DNA of 64,000 nt, taken from Marmoricola_A sp963784485 (lineage in GTDB: Bacteria; Actinomycetota; Actinomycetes; Propionibacteriales; Nocardioidaceae). Position 1 is the stretch's first letter. Every line of letters starts with the position of its first letter. This document shows positions 41,807 through 50,017 of this stretch, piece after piece. The notes under the pieces are model-generated. The model ran no database searches and had not been told where the DNA came from. It saw nothing but the letters and a program-made list of their open reading frames with translations. The stretch is from the NCBI GenBank assembly GCA_963784485.1, contig CAWARH010000005.1:1240001-1304000 (forward strand), read 5' to 3'. A program made the position numbers and the translations under genes.

Positions 41807-43438
41807 TCAGTGGGAGATGGCGCCCTCGGCACCGGCTCCGGTCAACGCGCGGACCTCGAGCTCGTCGTACTTGTCGATGGAGGACTGCTCCTTGGCCGAC
41901 ATGGTGCCGAGCCAGCCGAAGAAGAAGCCGAGCGGGATGGAGATCAGGCCCGGGTTCTCCAGGGGGAACCAGTGGAAGTCGATGTTGGCGGGGAACAGCG
42001 ACAGGCTGGCACCGGTGACCGGGTTCGCCCCCTTCCCCGACACCACCGGGGAGAAGAACACCAGCACGATGCTGGAGATCAGCCCGCCGTAGATCGACCA
42101 GGTGGCACCGCGGGTGTTGAAGCGGCGCCAGAAGAGGTTGTAGAGGATGGACGGCAGGTTCGCCGACGCCGCCACCGCGAAGGCCAGGGCGACCAGGAAC
42201 GCGATGTTCAGCTTCTGGGCCGGGATCGCCAGGACGATGGCGATGCCGCCGATCACGAACGCCGAGATCTTCGCGACCCGGACCTCCTCCTTCTCGGTGG
42301 CCGTCCCCTTCTTGAAGACGCTGGCATACAGGTCGTGCGCCACGCTCGACGCGCTGGTCAGCGTCAGGCCGGCCACCACTGCCAGGATCGTGGCGAAGGC
42401 GACCGCGGAGATCAGTGCCAGCAGGATGGCGCCGCCGGTGGACCCGGCTCCGCCGCCCACGGCCTCAGCGAGCAGGGGCGAGGCGAGGTTGCCGCCACTG
42501 GCTGCGACCTTGCTGTCGGGAGAGGTGTTGAGCAGGGCCGCCGCGCCGAAGCCGAGGGCCAGCGTCATGAGGTAGAACGACCCGATCAGACCGATCGCCC
42601 ACAGCACCGACTTCCGGGCGTCCCCGGCAGTGGGCACGGTGTAGAACCGGATCAGGATGTGCGGCAGACCGGCGGTACCCAGCACCAGGGCGAGGCCGAG
42701 GCTGATGAAGTCGATCTTGCTGGTGGTGCTGACGCCGTACTTCAGGCCGGGCTGCAGGAAGCCGTCTCCCTTGCCGGTGTTCTCGACGGCCGCGCCGAGC
42801 AGCTCGGAGATGTTGAAGCCGAACTTCGCGAGCACGAGCACGGTGATCAGCAGCGTGCCCGCCATCAACAGGACCGCCTTGACGATCTGCACCCAGGTGG
42901 TCCCCTTCATGCCCCCGACGGTGACGTAGAAGACCATGAGCAGCCCGACGCCGACGATGACGAGGTTCTTGACCAGGGCGCTGTCGACACCGAGGAGCAG
43001 GGTGACCAGCGAGCCGGCGCCGACCATCTGGGCCAGCAGGTAGAAGATCGAGACGACCACGGTCGAGGTGGCCGCCGCGGTACGCACCGGGCGCTGCTGC
43101 ATCCGGTAGGCGAGCTGGTCGGCCATGGTGTAGCGGCCGGAGTTGCGCAGCAGCTCGGCGACCAGGAGCAGCGCGACCAGCCAGGCGACCAGGAAGCCGA
43201 TCGAGTAGAGGAAGCCGTCGTACCCGTACAGCGCGATCGCTCCGGAGATGCCGAGGAACGACGCCGCCGACATGTAGTCGCCGCCGATCGCCAGCCCGTT
43301 CTGGAAGCCGCTGAAGGAGCGTCCACCGGCGTAGTAGTTGGAGGTGCCGGAGCCCTGACGGCTGGCCCACACGGTGATGCCGATGGTGAGCGCCACGACG
43401 GCCAGGAAGAGCACGGTGGTAAGCGTCTGGTGGTTCAT
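41807..43438 (-). CDS. actP: Cation/acetate symporter ActP-like
   Basis: The 543-residue solute:sodium symporter is predicted to have about 13 helices. SNYYAGGRSFSGFQNGLAIGG, GDYMSAASFLGISG and LAYRMQQRPVRTAAA are family signatures of ActP, the acetate permease, and GTAGLPHILIRFYTVP is also present. It moves acetate with Na+ or another cation. The DUF485 gene upstream overlaps it by 4 nt, the usual yjcH-actP pair. Located next to acs. Confidence 0.93.
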   Translation of the reverse strand: MNHQTLTTVLFLAVVALTIGITVWASRQGSGTSNYYAGGRSFSGFQNGLAIGGDYMSAASFLGISGAIALYGYDGFLYSIGFLVAWLVALLLVAELLRNSGRYTMADQLAYRMQQRPVRTAAATSTVVVSIFYLLAQMVGAGSLVTLLLGVDSALVKNLVIVGVGLLMVFYVTVGGMKGTTWVQIVKAVLLMAGTLLITVLVLAKFGFNISELLGAAVENTGKGDGFLQPGLKYGVSTTSKIDFISLGLALVLGTAGLPHILIRFYTVPTAGDARKSVLWAIGLIGSFYLMTLALGFGAAALLNTSPDSKVAASGGNLASPLLAEAVGGGAGSTGGAILLALISAVAFATILAVVAGLTLTSASSVAHDLYASVFKKGTATEKEEVRVAKISAFVIGGIAIVLAIPAQKLNIAFLVALAFAVAASANLPSILYNLFWRRFNTRGATWSIYGGLISSIVLVFFSPVVSGKGANPVTGASLSLFPANIDFHWFPLENPGLISIPLGFFFGWLGTMSAKEQSSIDKYDELEVRALTGAGAEGAISH

Positions 43439-43785
43439 CGGCCGGTCTCCTGCCGGTAGCGGGCCTCGAGGTCACGGGCCAGGGGGTCGAAGCGCGCTGC
43501 GGCGTGCCTGGCGTAGAGCCAGGCGATGCCGAAGGTGGACAGGAACTGCAGCAGCCCGAAGACGAGGGCGACGTTGATGTTGCCGACCACGCGAGCGCTC
43601 ATGAAGCCGCCGGCGAAGATTGACATGACGACGTACAGCAGGTACCAGGCCAGGAAGGCCACGGTCCACGGGATGGCGAAGGCGCGGTACCTGGTTCTCA
43701 GCTCCCGGAACTCCGCGGTGGCGTGCAGCCGCCCGTACACCTCGTGCTTCTCGCGCTCGTCGCGCTGGTCTGTGGTCTCCGGCAC
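43435..43785 (-). CDS. DUF485 family membrane protein (YjcH-like)
   Basis: The 116-residue protein has two transmembrane helices (about 40-58 and 73-93) and a conserved FRELRTRYRAFAIPWT leader. DUF485 proteins accompany acetate symporters and may stabilise them. I chose GTG 43785, which has AGGAGG eight bases upstream; a longer frame begins within the upstream region. The stop overlaps the symporter ATG (ATGA). Confidence 0.88.
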   Translation of the reverse strand: MPETTDQRDEREKHEVYGRLHATAEFRELRTRYRAFAIPWTVAFLAWYLLYVVMSIFAGGFMSARVVGNINVALVFGLLQFLSTFGIAWLYARHAAARFDPLARDLEARYRQETGR

Positions 43786-44023
43786 CGGTCGCACCTCCTG
43801 GGACTCGGACAGGTGGCGAGGCCCGGGTGGGCCAGGTCCCGCCTGTGACGTGATGGTCGTCACGCTAGGCAGGAGGGGAGCGGTCCGGGCAGGGCCTGTC
43901 CCCCGTGGCGCGCTGGGCGGGGACGCCGCGTCGCCGGACGGTCGGTGGAGGACGACGAGCGGCGGGCCGTGCTGTGGCGGGGACCACGCGGCAAGTGTGT
44001 GCAAGATGCAACTGTTTGGGATA

Positions 44024-44038
44024 TGCTTGCCACAAGCA
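44024..44038. promoter_or_regulatory. Candidate MarR operator (inverted repeat)
   Basis: The palindrome TGCTTG-CCA-CAAGCA lies 19 bases before the MarR start codon and would straddle the promoter or ribosome-site region. MarR proteins bind such imperfect 15-20 bp repeats upstream of their own gene. The GCAACT repeated nearby may extend the site. Assignment is by position and symmetry only. Confidence 0.55.
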
Positions 44039-44056
44039 ACTAGTCAGGAGGTGCCC

Positions 44057-44494
44057 ATGAGCACGACGCTCACCCAGCAGACGGCGGCTCGGGAGCTGCT
44101 GGCCTCCCTGCTCAACGTGAAGGGCTGGTTCCGGGAGAGCAGCCGCTGGGCCTACCCGCAGCACTCCACCGCCTCCCTGCTGACCCTCGGCCTGCTGGAC
44201 CGCTGCGGCCCCAGCCGGGTCGGTGCCCTGGCCGAGGTCGCACGACTCGACGTCTCGGTGGTCAGCCGTCAGCTGGCCCAGCTCGAGCAGTCCGGGCTGG
44301 TCACGCGCCGCCAGGACCCCGACGACGGCCGCGCCCACCTGGTCAGCCTCAGCGACCAGGGGCGGGCGGTCCTCGCCGAGGGCTACGCCGGCCTCGCGGA
44401 CGGCGTGGCCGAGCGGCTGGCCCACTGGCCGCCGGACGAGCTGACGGAGCTCGCCGCGACCCTGCAGCGACTCCTCGACGACCTCGAAGCCTGA
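44057..44494 (+). CDS. MarR family transcriptional regulator
   Basis: The 145-residue winged-helix protein has ARLDVSVVSRQLAQLEQSGL (recognition helix), then the wing TRRQDPDDGRAHLVSLS and a long C-terminal dimer helix. The ATG has AGGAGGTG immediately upstream. It precedes an MFS drug exporter by 28 bases, the common repressor-transporter pair. The likely ligand is a phenolic or drug, which cannot be named. The candidate operator is at 44024-44038. Confidence 0.9.
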   Translation: MSTTLTQQTAARELLASLLNVKGWFRESSRWAYPQHSTASLLTLGLLDRCGPSRVGALAEVARLDVSVVSRQLAQLEQSGLVTRRQDPDDGRAHLVSLSDQGRAVLAEGYAGLADGVAERLAHWPPDELTELAATLQRLLDDLEA

Positions 44495-44522
44495 CCCGTA
44501 CCCCCACCTGCGAAGGACCACC

Positions 44523-46121
44523 ATGACCACCAGCCCCACGCGGCCGGCGCCCGCCGTCGCCCTCGACGGCCCCGCCGCCCAGGCCGAGCCGATGAGCCAC
44601 CGGGAGATCCTCGAGGCCCTCTCCGGGCTGCTCCTGGCCCTCTTCGTGGCGATGCTCTCCTCGACCGTCGTCTCCAACGCCCTCCCGACGATCGTCCACC
44701 AGCTCCAGGGCAGCGAGTCCGGCTACACCTGGATCGTCGTCGCGACCCTGCTCACCACCACCGCCTCCACCCCGATCTGGGGCAAGCTCGCCGACCTGTT
44801 CAGCAAGAAGATCCTGGTGCAGTCCGCGCTGGTCGTCTTCACCCTCGGCTCGGTCCTCGCGGGGCTGGCCCCCAGCATGAGCTTCCTCATCGGTGCCCGG
44901 GCGGTCCAGGGCGTCGGTGTCGGCGGGCTCACCGCGCTGGTGCAGGTCGTGATCGCCTCGATCGTGTCCCCGCGCGAACGCGGCCGCTACTCCGGCTACA
45001 TCGGAGCGACCTTCGCCGTGGCCACCGTCAGCGGCCCGCTCATCGGCGGGCTGATCGTCGACACGTCGTGGCTTGGATGGAGATGGTGCTTCTTCGTCGG
45101 CATCCCGGTGGCCATGATCGCCTTCGCGGTGCTCCAGAAGACCCTCCACCTGCCCGTCGTACGCCGTGAGGTCTCGATCGACTACCTGGGTGCCGGCCTG
45201 ATCACCGGTGGCGTCTCTGTGCTGCTGATCTGGGTCTCCCTGGCCGGGTCGGAGTTCGGCTGGCTCTCCGGCACCACCGCCTGGATGGTCGGCCTCGGCG
45301 TCGCCCTGCTCGTCGCCGCCGTGGTCAACGAGGCCAAGGTGAAGGAGCCGATCATCCCGTTGCGCCTGTTCCGCGACCGCACCACCTCGCTGGCCACCTT
45401 CGCCTCGGTCATGGTCGGCGTCGCGATGTTCGGCTCGACGGTGTTCCTGTCGCAGTACTTCCAGATCGCGCGCGGCATGTCTCCCACGCATGCCGGCCTC
45501 ATGTCGATCCCCATGGTCACCGGGCTCATGGTCTCCAGCGTGGTCACCGGCCGGATCATCTCCGAGAAGGGCCGCTGGAAGCGGTTCCTCGGCGGCGGCA
45601 TGGTCCTGGTCGTGCTCGGGTTGGCCCTGCTCAGCACGATCGACGCGAGCACGCCCCTGGTGGTCGTCGGCTCGTTCACCGCGGTCCTGGGACTCGGGCT
45701 GGGGGCCGCGATGCAGAACCTCGTGCTGGCGGTGCAGAACAACACCCGGCAGAGCGACATGGGCGCGGCCTCCTCGCTGGTCGCGTTCTTCCGGACGATG
45801 GGTGGCTCCATCGGCGTCTCCGCGCTCGGCGCTGCTCTGGGCCACCAGGTCAGCACCAAGGTGGTCTCCGGGCTCAGCGCCCTCGGCCTGGCGCCCGAGG
45901 GGGACAGCAACGCGATCCCCGACGTCAGCGCGATGCCCGCCCCGGTCCGGGCGATCTTCCAGCAGGCCTACGGGGAGGGGACGGCCCACCTCTTCCTGCT
46001 GGCCACGCCCGTCGCGGCGCTCGCGCTGGTCGCGGTCCTGCTGATCCGCGAGGTCCCGCTGCGCACGTCCCTGGGCTCGCTGGACGACACCGAGGTGCGC
46101 CCCGAGCCCGCCGTGCGCTGA
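44523..46121 (+). CDS. MFS drug/proton antiporter, DHA2 (14-TMS) family
   Basis: The 532-residue protein has about 14 hydrophobic segments. LSSTVVSNALPTIVHQL (helix 1 signature), WIVVATLLTTTASTPIWGKL and the RAVQGVGVGGLTALVQ motif C-like region fit the EmrB/QacA type drug exporters. It should use the proton gradient to export toxic compounds. It is controlled by the adjacent MarR. The shared terminator hairpin at 46114-46135 overlaps its stop. Confidence 0.9.
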   Translation: MTTSPTRPAPAVALDGPAAQAEPMSHREILEALSGLLLALFVAMLSSTVVSNALPTIVHQLQGSESGYTWIVVATLLTTTASTPIWGKLADLFSKKILVQSALVVFTLGSVLAGLAPSMSFLIGARAVQGVGVGGLTALVQVVIASIVSPRERGRYSGYIGATFAVATVSGPLIGGLIVDTSWLGWRWCFFVGIPVAMIAFAVLQKTLHLPVVRREVSIDYLGAGLITGGVSVLLIWVSLAGSEFGWLSGTTAWMVGLGVALLVAAVVNEAKVKEPIIPLRLFRDRTTSLATFASVMVGVAMFGSTVFLSQYFQIARGMSPTHAGLMSIPMVTGLMVSSVVTGRIISEKGRWKRFLGGGMVLVVLGLALLSTIDASTPLVVVGSFTAVLGLGLGAAMQNLVLAVQNNTRQSDMGAASSLVAFFRTMGGSIGVSALGAALGHQVSTKVVSGLSALGLAPEGDSNAIPDVSAMPAPVRAIFQQAYGEGTAHLFLLATPVAALALVAVLLIREVPLRTSLGSLDDTEVRPEPAVR

Positions 46122-46135
46122 CCCGCGTCAGCGCA
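46114..46135. terminator. Bidirectional terminator containing both convergent stop codons
   Basis: The perfect 9-bp stem TGCGCTGAC/GTCAGCGCA has a CCGC loop. The MFS stop (46119-46121) lies in the left arm and the symporter stop (46128-46130) in the right arm. The two genes end only six bases apart, so one structure can serve both. Confidence 0.6.
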
Positions 46136-47663
46136 ACGACGGCCCACGGTCGAGCTGCACGCTCTCCGGAGTGTGCAGCCTGACCATGGTCGTGCCTACC
46201 CGGGCCGGCACCCGTCGCGGGGTGAGCAGCGAGACGACCACCATCGTCACGAACGCCGCGGGCACCGTCCACGCCGCGGGCTGCGCGATCAGGGCGCCGG
46301 CCCAACCGGCGTGCCGCGACTCCACGAGCGTGTCCAGCACGGCGCCCCCGCACAGCAGACCGCCGACCGCCATCCCGGCCAGCGCGCCCACGTCGGTGAG
46401 TCGGCGCCACCAGATGCCGAGCACGATCAGCGGACAGAACGTCGAGGCCGCGAAGGCGAAGGCGAGCCCCACGGCGCGGGCCACCCCCACCCCCTCCGAG
46501 AGCACCGCGAGCAGCAGCGGAACGACCACCGCTGCGACCGCCCCGACCTGGAACGAGCGCACGCCGCCGAGCCGACGCCCCAGCCGCCGCCGGCCCAGCA
46601 CGTCCTGACCCAGCACCCCGGCGACCGCGATGGTCAGGCCGCTGGAGGTCGAGAGGAACGCGGCGAAGGCGCCCGCGGCGGTGAGCGAGGACAGGAACGT
46701 CCCCAGCGTGCCGTCCACCATCCGGCCCGGCAGCTCGAGGACCACGGTGTCGGTGGCGCCGGCCAAGACCAGGTCGGGGGCGTAGAGCCGTCCCAGCGCG
46801 CCGTACACCGGGGGGATCACGTAGAACAGCCCCAGCAGCGCCAGGACCACCAGGGTGGTCCTGCGGGCGGTGCGACCGTCGGGGTTGGTGTAGAAGCGCA
46901 CGACCACGTGCGGCAGCCCCATCGTCCCCAGGAACGTCGCCACGATGATCGAGTACGTCGTGTAGAGCCCTACCGCCCCCGGCTCGGTGGGCTGGGACCA
47001 GGCTGCCCCGGTCACGCCCGCGCTGGCGACCTCCGCAGGGCTGGTACCGCCGTCGCCGGCCCAGACCGCGACCAGGAAGAGCGCCGGCGCGAGCAGCGCG
47101 GTCAGCTTGAGCCAGTACTGGAACGCCTGGACGAAGGTGATGCTGCGCATCCCGCCGAACAGCACGTTGACCAGGACCACGGCCCCCACCAGCACCCCGC
47201 CGACCCAGGGAGGGGTGTCCGCGACGGTGCCCAGCGACAGCCCGGCGCCCTGGAACTGGGGGAGCAGGTACAGCCAGCCGATCGCCACGACGAGCAGCGA
47301 CGAGGCCCGGCGCACCGCGGCCGACTCCAGGCGAGTCTCGGCGAAGTCCGGCAGCGTGTAGGCGCCCGAACGGCGCAACGGCGCGGCCACCAGGACCAGC
47401 ATCACGACGTACCCGGCGGTCCAGCCGACCGGGTACCACAGCATGTCCGCCCCGAAGGCGAGCACGAGGCCGGCGACGCCGAGGAAGGAGGCGGCAGAGA
47501 GGTACTCCCCGCCGATCGCGCTGGCGTTGAGCGCAGGGCGGACCGAGCGGGAGGCCACGAAGAAGTCGCTGGTCGTGCGGGAGAACCGCCAGCCGTAGGC
47601 GCCGATGGCCAGGGTCGCCACGGAGACCAGGACGACCGCGGTCACCCCGTACGTCGGGCTCAC
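46128..47663 (-). CDS. Sodium/solute symporter (second ActP/MctC-like transporter)
   Basis: The 511-residue symporter has about 13 helices and the family signatures TTSDFFVASRSVRPALNASA, GGEYLSAASFLG and GTMGLPHVVVRFYTNPDGR. It resembles acetate/pyruvate carriers. The GTG at 47663 overlaps the upstream small membrane gene by 4 nt. It is the last gene of a leftward operon: sensor kinase, regulator, small membrane protein, transporter. The substrate is likely a short monocarboxylate, inferred from its relatives. Confidence 0.88.
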   Translation of the reverse strand: MSPTYGVTAVVLVSVATLAIGAYGWRFSRTTSDFFVASRSVRPALNASAIGGEYLSAASFLGVAGLVLAFGADMLWYPVGWTAGYVVMLVLVAAPLRRSGAYTLPDFAETRLESAAVRRASSLLVVAIGWLYLLPQFQGAGLSLGTVADTPPWVGGVLVGAVVLVNVLFGGMRSITFVQAFQYWLKLTALLAPALFLVAVWAGDGGTSPAEVASAGVTGAAWSQPTEPGAVGLYTTYSIIVATFLGTMGLPHVVVRFYTNPDGRTARRTTLVVLALLGLFYVIPPVYGALGRLYAPDLVLAGATDTVVLELPGRMVDGTLGTFLSSLTAAGAFAAFLSTSSGLTIAVAGVLGQDVLGRRRLGRRLGGVRSFQVGAVAAVVVPLLLAVLSEGVGVARAVGLAFAFAASTFCPLIVLGIWWRRLTDVGALAGMAVGGLLCGGAVLDTLVESRHAGWAGALIAQPAAWTVPAAFVTMVVVSLLTPRRVPARVGTTMVRLHTPESVQLDRGPSLR

Positions 47664-48088
47664 CGGCCGGCGCCCGGGTCGTGTCCCGGCTCGGGTCCCG
47701 GCTCGTGCTCTGGCTCGAGCATGGCCTCGAAGGCCCGCTCGTTGCTCTCCGCGCGGCGCACGTAGACCCAGCCGCACACGAAGAGGAACGGGTACACCGC
47801 GAACGCGAGCAGCACCCACGACAGGGGCATGCCGAGGACCTCGGCGGCCCCCAGCGAGGGCATGAGCCGGAACAGCACCGGCAACGAGCCGAGCACTCCG
47901 ACCACGACGGCCAGGACGCCCAGTCCGAGCCTGAGCTGCGCCCCCAGGAGTGAGGAGACGTAGATCTCGCCGAGCCGGCTGCGGCTGTCGATCTCGGACC
48001 CGCGGGAGACCCGCCTGGCCCGTGCCGCGGAGGTCTGCGGGCTGGTGACCCGCTCCCGGCGCGGCGGCGTACCGGGAGAGGTGGTCAT
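47660..48088 (-). CDS. Small two-helix membrane protein paired with symporter (DUF485-like)
   Basis: The 142-residue protein has a basic N-terminal region and two membrane helices (about 55-75 and 87-110). The C-terminus has repeated Pro/Glu/Gly residues (PEHEPGPEPGHDPG). Topology, small size and position upstream of a symporter fit DUF485-type partners, though sequence similarity is weak. I chose ATG 48088, which overlaps the regulator's stop (ATGA). Role in transporter stability is inferred. Confidence 0.75.
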   Translation of the reverse strand: MTTSPGTPPRRERVTSPQTSAARARRVSRGSEIDSRSRLGEIYVSSLLGAQLRLGLGVLAVVVGVLGSLPVLFRLMPSLGAAEVLGMPLSWVLLAFAVYPFLFVCGWVYVRRAESNERAFEAMLEPEHEPGPEPGHDPGAGR

Positions 48089-48858
48089 GCCCGGCCGCCC
48101 GAGCCGGGGCGGGCCCGACGTACGAGCAGGTCGCGCAGCTCCCGGGTGTGTCGACGGGAGACGGTCAGCTCCTCGCCGTCGACGACCACGGTCACCCGGC
48201 CGCCGTCGCTGCGCACCTCGCTCACGTGGGCCAGCGCCACCAGGTGGGAGCGGTGGATGCGGACGAAGCCGAGCTGCCCCCACTCCTCCTCCAGGGTGGC
48301 CAGCGGGACCCGGATCAGGGGGTTGCCCGCGGGAGTGTGGAGGCGGGTGTAGTCGCCCTGGGCCTCGACGTAGCGGACGTCGGAGCGCCGCACGAACCGG
48401 GTCACCCCGGCCAGCTCGACCGCGATCGCGTCGTCGGTGGTCTCCGCCGCGGGGACGCCCGCCTCGACCACGCGGCGGACGGCCTCGGCGAGCCGCGACT
48501 CCCGCACCGGTTTGAGGAGGTAGTCGACGACGTCCAGCTCGAACGCCTCCACCGCGTGCTCGTCGTAGGCGGTCACGAAGACCACCCGGGGCGGCGCACG
48601 GAAGCGGCGCAGCACCTGGGCCAGCTCCAGCCCGGTCAGCCCCGGCATCCGGATGTCGCTGAAGACCGCATCGATGTCCTGCTCCTGCAGCAGCCGGAGC
48701 GCTTCGGCCGCGGACCCCGCCGTGCGGACCGAGCCGACCCGTGGGTCCCGGTCGAGCAGCCAGCCCAGCTCGTCCAGCGCGGGCTTCTCGTCGTCGACCA
48801 CCAGGATGCGCAGCAGGGTCGGCGGGACGCCTGCAGGCTGGGGGGCGTGGGTGGTCAC
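48085..48858 (-). CDS. LytTR-family response regulator
   Basis: The 257-residue regulator has a receiver domain with acidic D22/D23, phosphoacceptor D68 in FSDIRMPG and K117 in YLLKP. The C-terminal LytTR DNA-binding domain (about 150-250) has the VEAQGDYTRLHT and FVRIHRSHLVAL segments. It overlaps the histidine kinase stop (48855-48858). By analogy to BtsR/YpdB, which regulate pyruvate transporters, it probably controls the downstream symporter. Confidence 0.92.
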   Translation of the reverse strand: MTTHAPQPAGVPPTLLRILVVDDEKPALDELGWLLDRDPRVGSVRTAGSAAEALRLLQEQDIDAVFSDIRMPGLTGLELAQVLRRFRAPPRVVFVTAYDEHAVEAFELDVVDYLLKPVRESRLAEAVRRVVEAGVPAAETTDDAIAVELAGVTRFVRRSDVRYVEAQGDYTRLHTPAGNPLIRVPLATLEEEWGQLGFVRIHRSHLVALAHVSEVRSDGGRVTVVVDGEELTVSRRHTRELRDLLVRRARPGSGGRA

Positions 48859-49982
48859 GGGTGCACCCCCGGGGCGAACTTCGGCACCCGCACGGTGACC
48901 TTGGTGCCGGCCCCCTCGGCGGTCTCGACCACGAGCCCGAAGTCCGGGCCGTAGGTGGAGCGCAACCGGGCGTCGACGTTCCCCAGCCCGACGGAGTCGG
49001 AGTCCGAGTCACCCGCAAGCGCCCGGCGTACCCGCTCCGGGTCCTCGCCGACGCCGTCGTCCTCGATGGAGATGACGGCCTCCTGGTCGCGGTTCTCCGC
49101 CACGATCTCGATGCGGCCGGGCCCGGCCTTGGCCTCCAGGCCGTGCTGGACCGCGTTCTCCACCAGGGGTTGCAGGCACAGGAACGGCACGGCGACCGGA
49201 AGCACCTCGGGCGCGACCCGCAGCGTCACGTGGAGGCGGTCCCCGAAACGGGCCTTCTCGAGCACCAGGTAGCGCTCGATCGAGCGCAGCTCCTCGGCGA
49301 GGGTGGTGAACTCCCCGTGCCGGCGGAAGGAGTACCGGGTGAAGTCGGCGAACTCGAGCACCAGCTCGCGGGCGTGCTCGGGGTCGGTGCGGATGAACGA
49401 GGCGATCGCGTTGAGGGAGTTGTAGATGAAGTGGGGGCTGATCTGGGCGCGCAGCGCGCGCACCTCCGCCTCCATCAGCCGGGTGCGGCTCGCATCGAGC
49501 TCGGCCAGCTCGAGCTGACCGCTGACCCAGGTCGCGACCTCCTCGACAGCGCGCACCAGCCCTGCGTTGACCGACGGGACGAAGACCTGGAGCGTGCCGA
49601 CCACGGCCCCCTCGACCGTGAGCGGGCAGACCACGGCGTAGTGCAGCGGGCAGCCCGAGTCACCGCAGGAGAAGTGCTCGCGGTCGTGGACCATCGTGAC
49701 GTCCGGGGTGAGCCGGGCGAACTGCTCGGCCATCGGCGCGTGGTCGGCGTACGCGCCGTCCCAGGCGAGGACGTCGGCCAGGTCGGTGAGCGCGGCGGAC
49801 GGGGTGCCGAGCAGGGCGCGGAGATGCCGCACGGACCGTTCGGCGGAGGCGGCGGTCAGCCCGCAGCGCAGCGCCGGTGTCGCGAGCGAGGCGGTGTGCA
49901 GCGTCCGGAAGGTGGCCCGGTCCGCCTCCGAGCCGAGGTTTCCCGAGCGGACCCACCGCGCCCCGCGCTGCCAGACCGCCAC
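48855..49982 (-). CDS. Soluble LytS-like sensor histidine kinase with GAF-type domain
   Basis: The 375-residue kinase has a GAF-like sensory region (about 20-155) and a His_kinase domain with the phosphorylated H184 in AQISPHFIYNSLNAI. An HATPase follows, with the LVENAVQHGL N-box and GVGLGNVD G-box. Unlike classic LytS it has no membrane helices. The sensory region holds C106, C111 and C119 in HFSCGDSGCPLHYAVVC, a possible metal or Fe-S redox site. The GTG start is at 49982. It should phosphorylate the adjacent LytTR regulator. Confidence 0.88.
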   Translation of the reverse strand: MAVWQRGARWVRSGNLGSEADRATFRTLHTASLATPALRCGLTAASAERSVRHLRALLGTPSAALTDLADVLAWDGAYADHAPMAEQFARLTPDVTMVHDREHFSCGDSGCPLHYAVVCPLTVEGAVVGTLQVFVPSVNAGLVRAVEEVATWVSGQLELAELDASRTRLMEAEVRALRAQISPHFIYNSLNAIASFIRTDPEHARELVLEFADFTRYSFRRHGEFTTLAEELRSIERYLVLEKARFGDRLHVTLRVAPEVLPVAVPFLCLQPLVENAVQHGLEAKAGPGRIEIVAENRDQEAVISIEDDGVGEDPERVRRALAGDSDSDSVGLGNVDARLRSTYGPDFGLVVETAEGAGTKVTVRVPKFAPGVHP

Positions 49983-50017
49983 GGGGACACCCTAGAGCGC
50001 AGCGGTCGCCGCGGTCC

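Noticed and set aside
39522..42092. 856-residue open frame on the plus strand opposite acs
   Set aside because: Antisense to a full-length acetyl-CoA synthetase with all motifs intact; composition is typical of a GC shadow.
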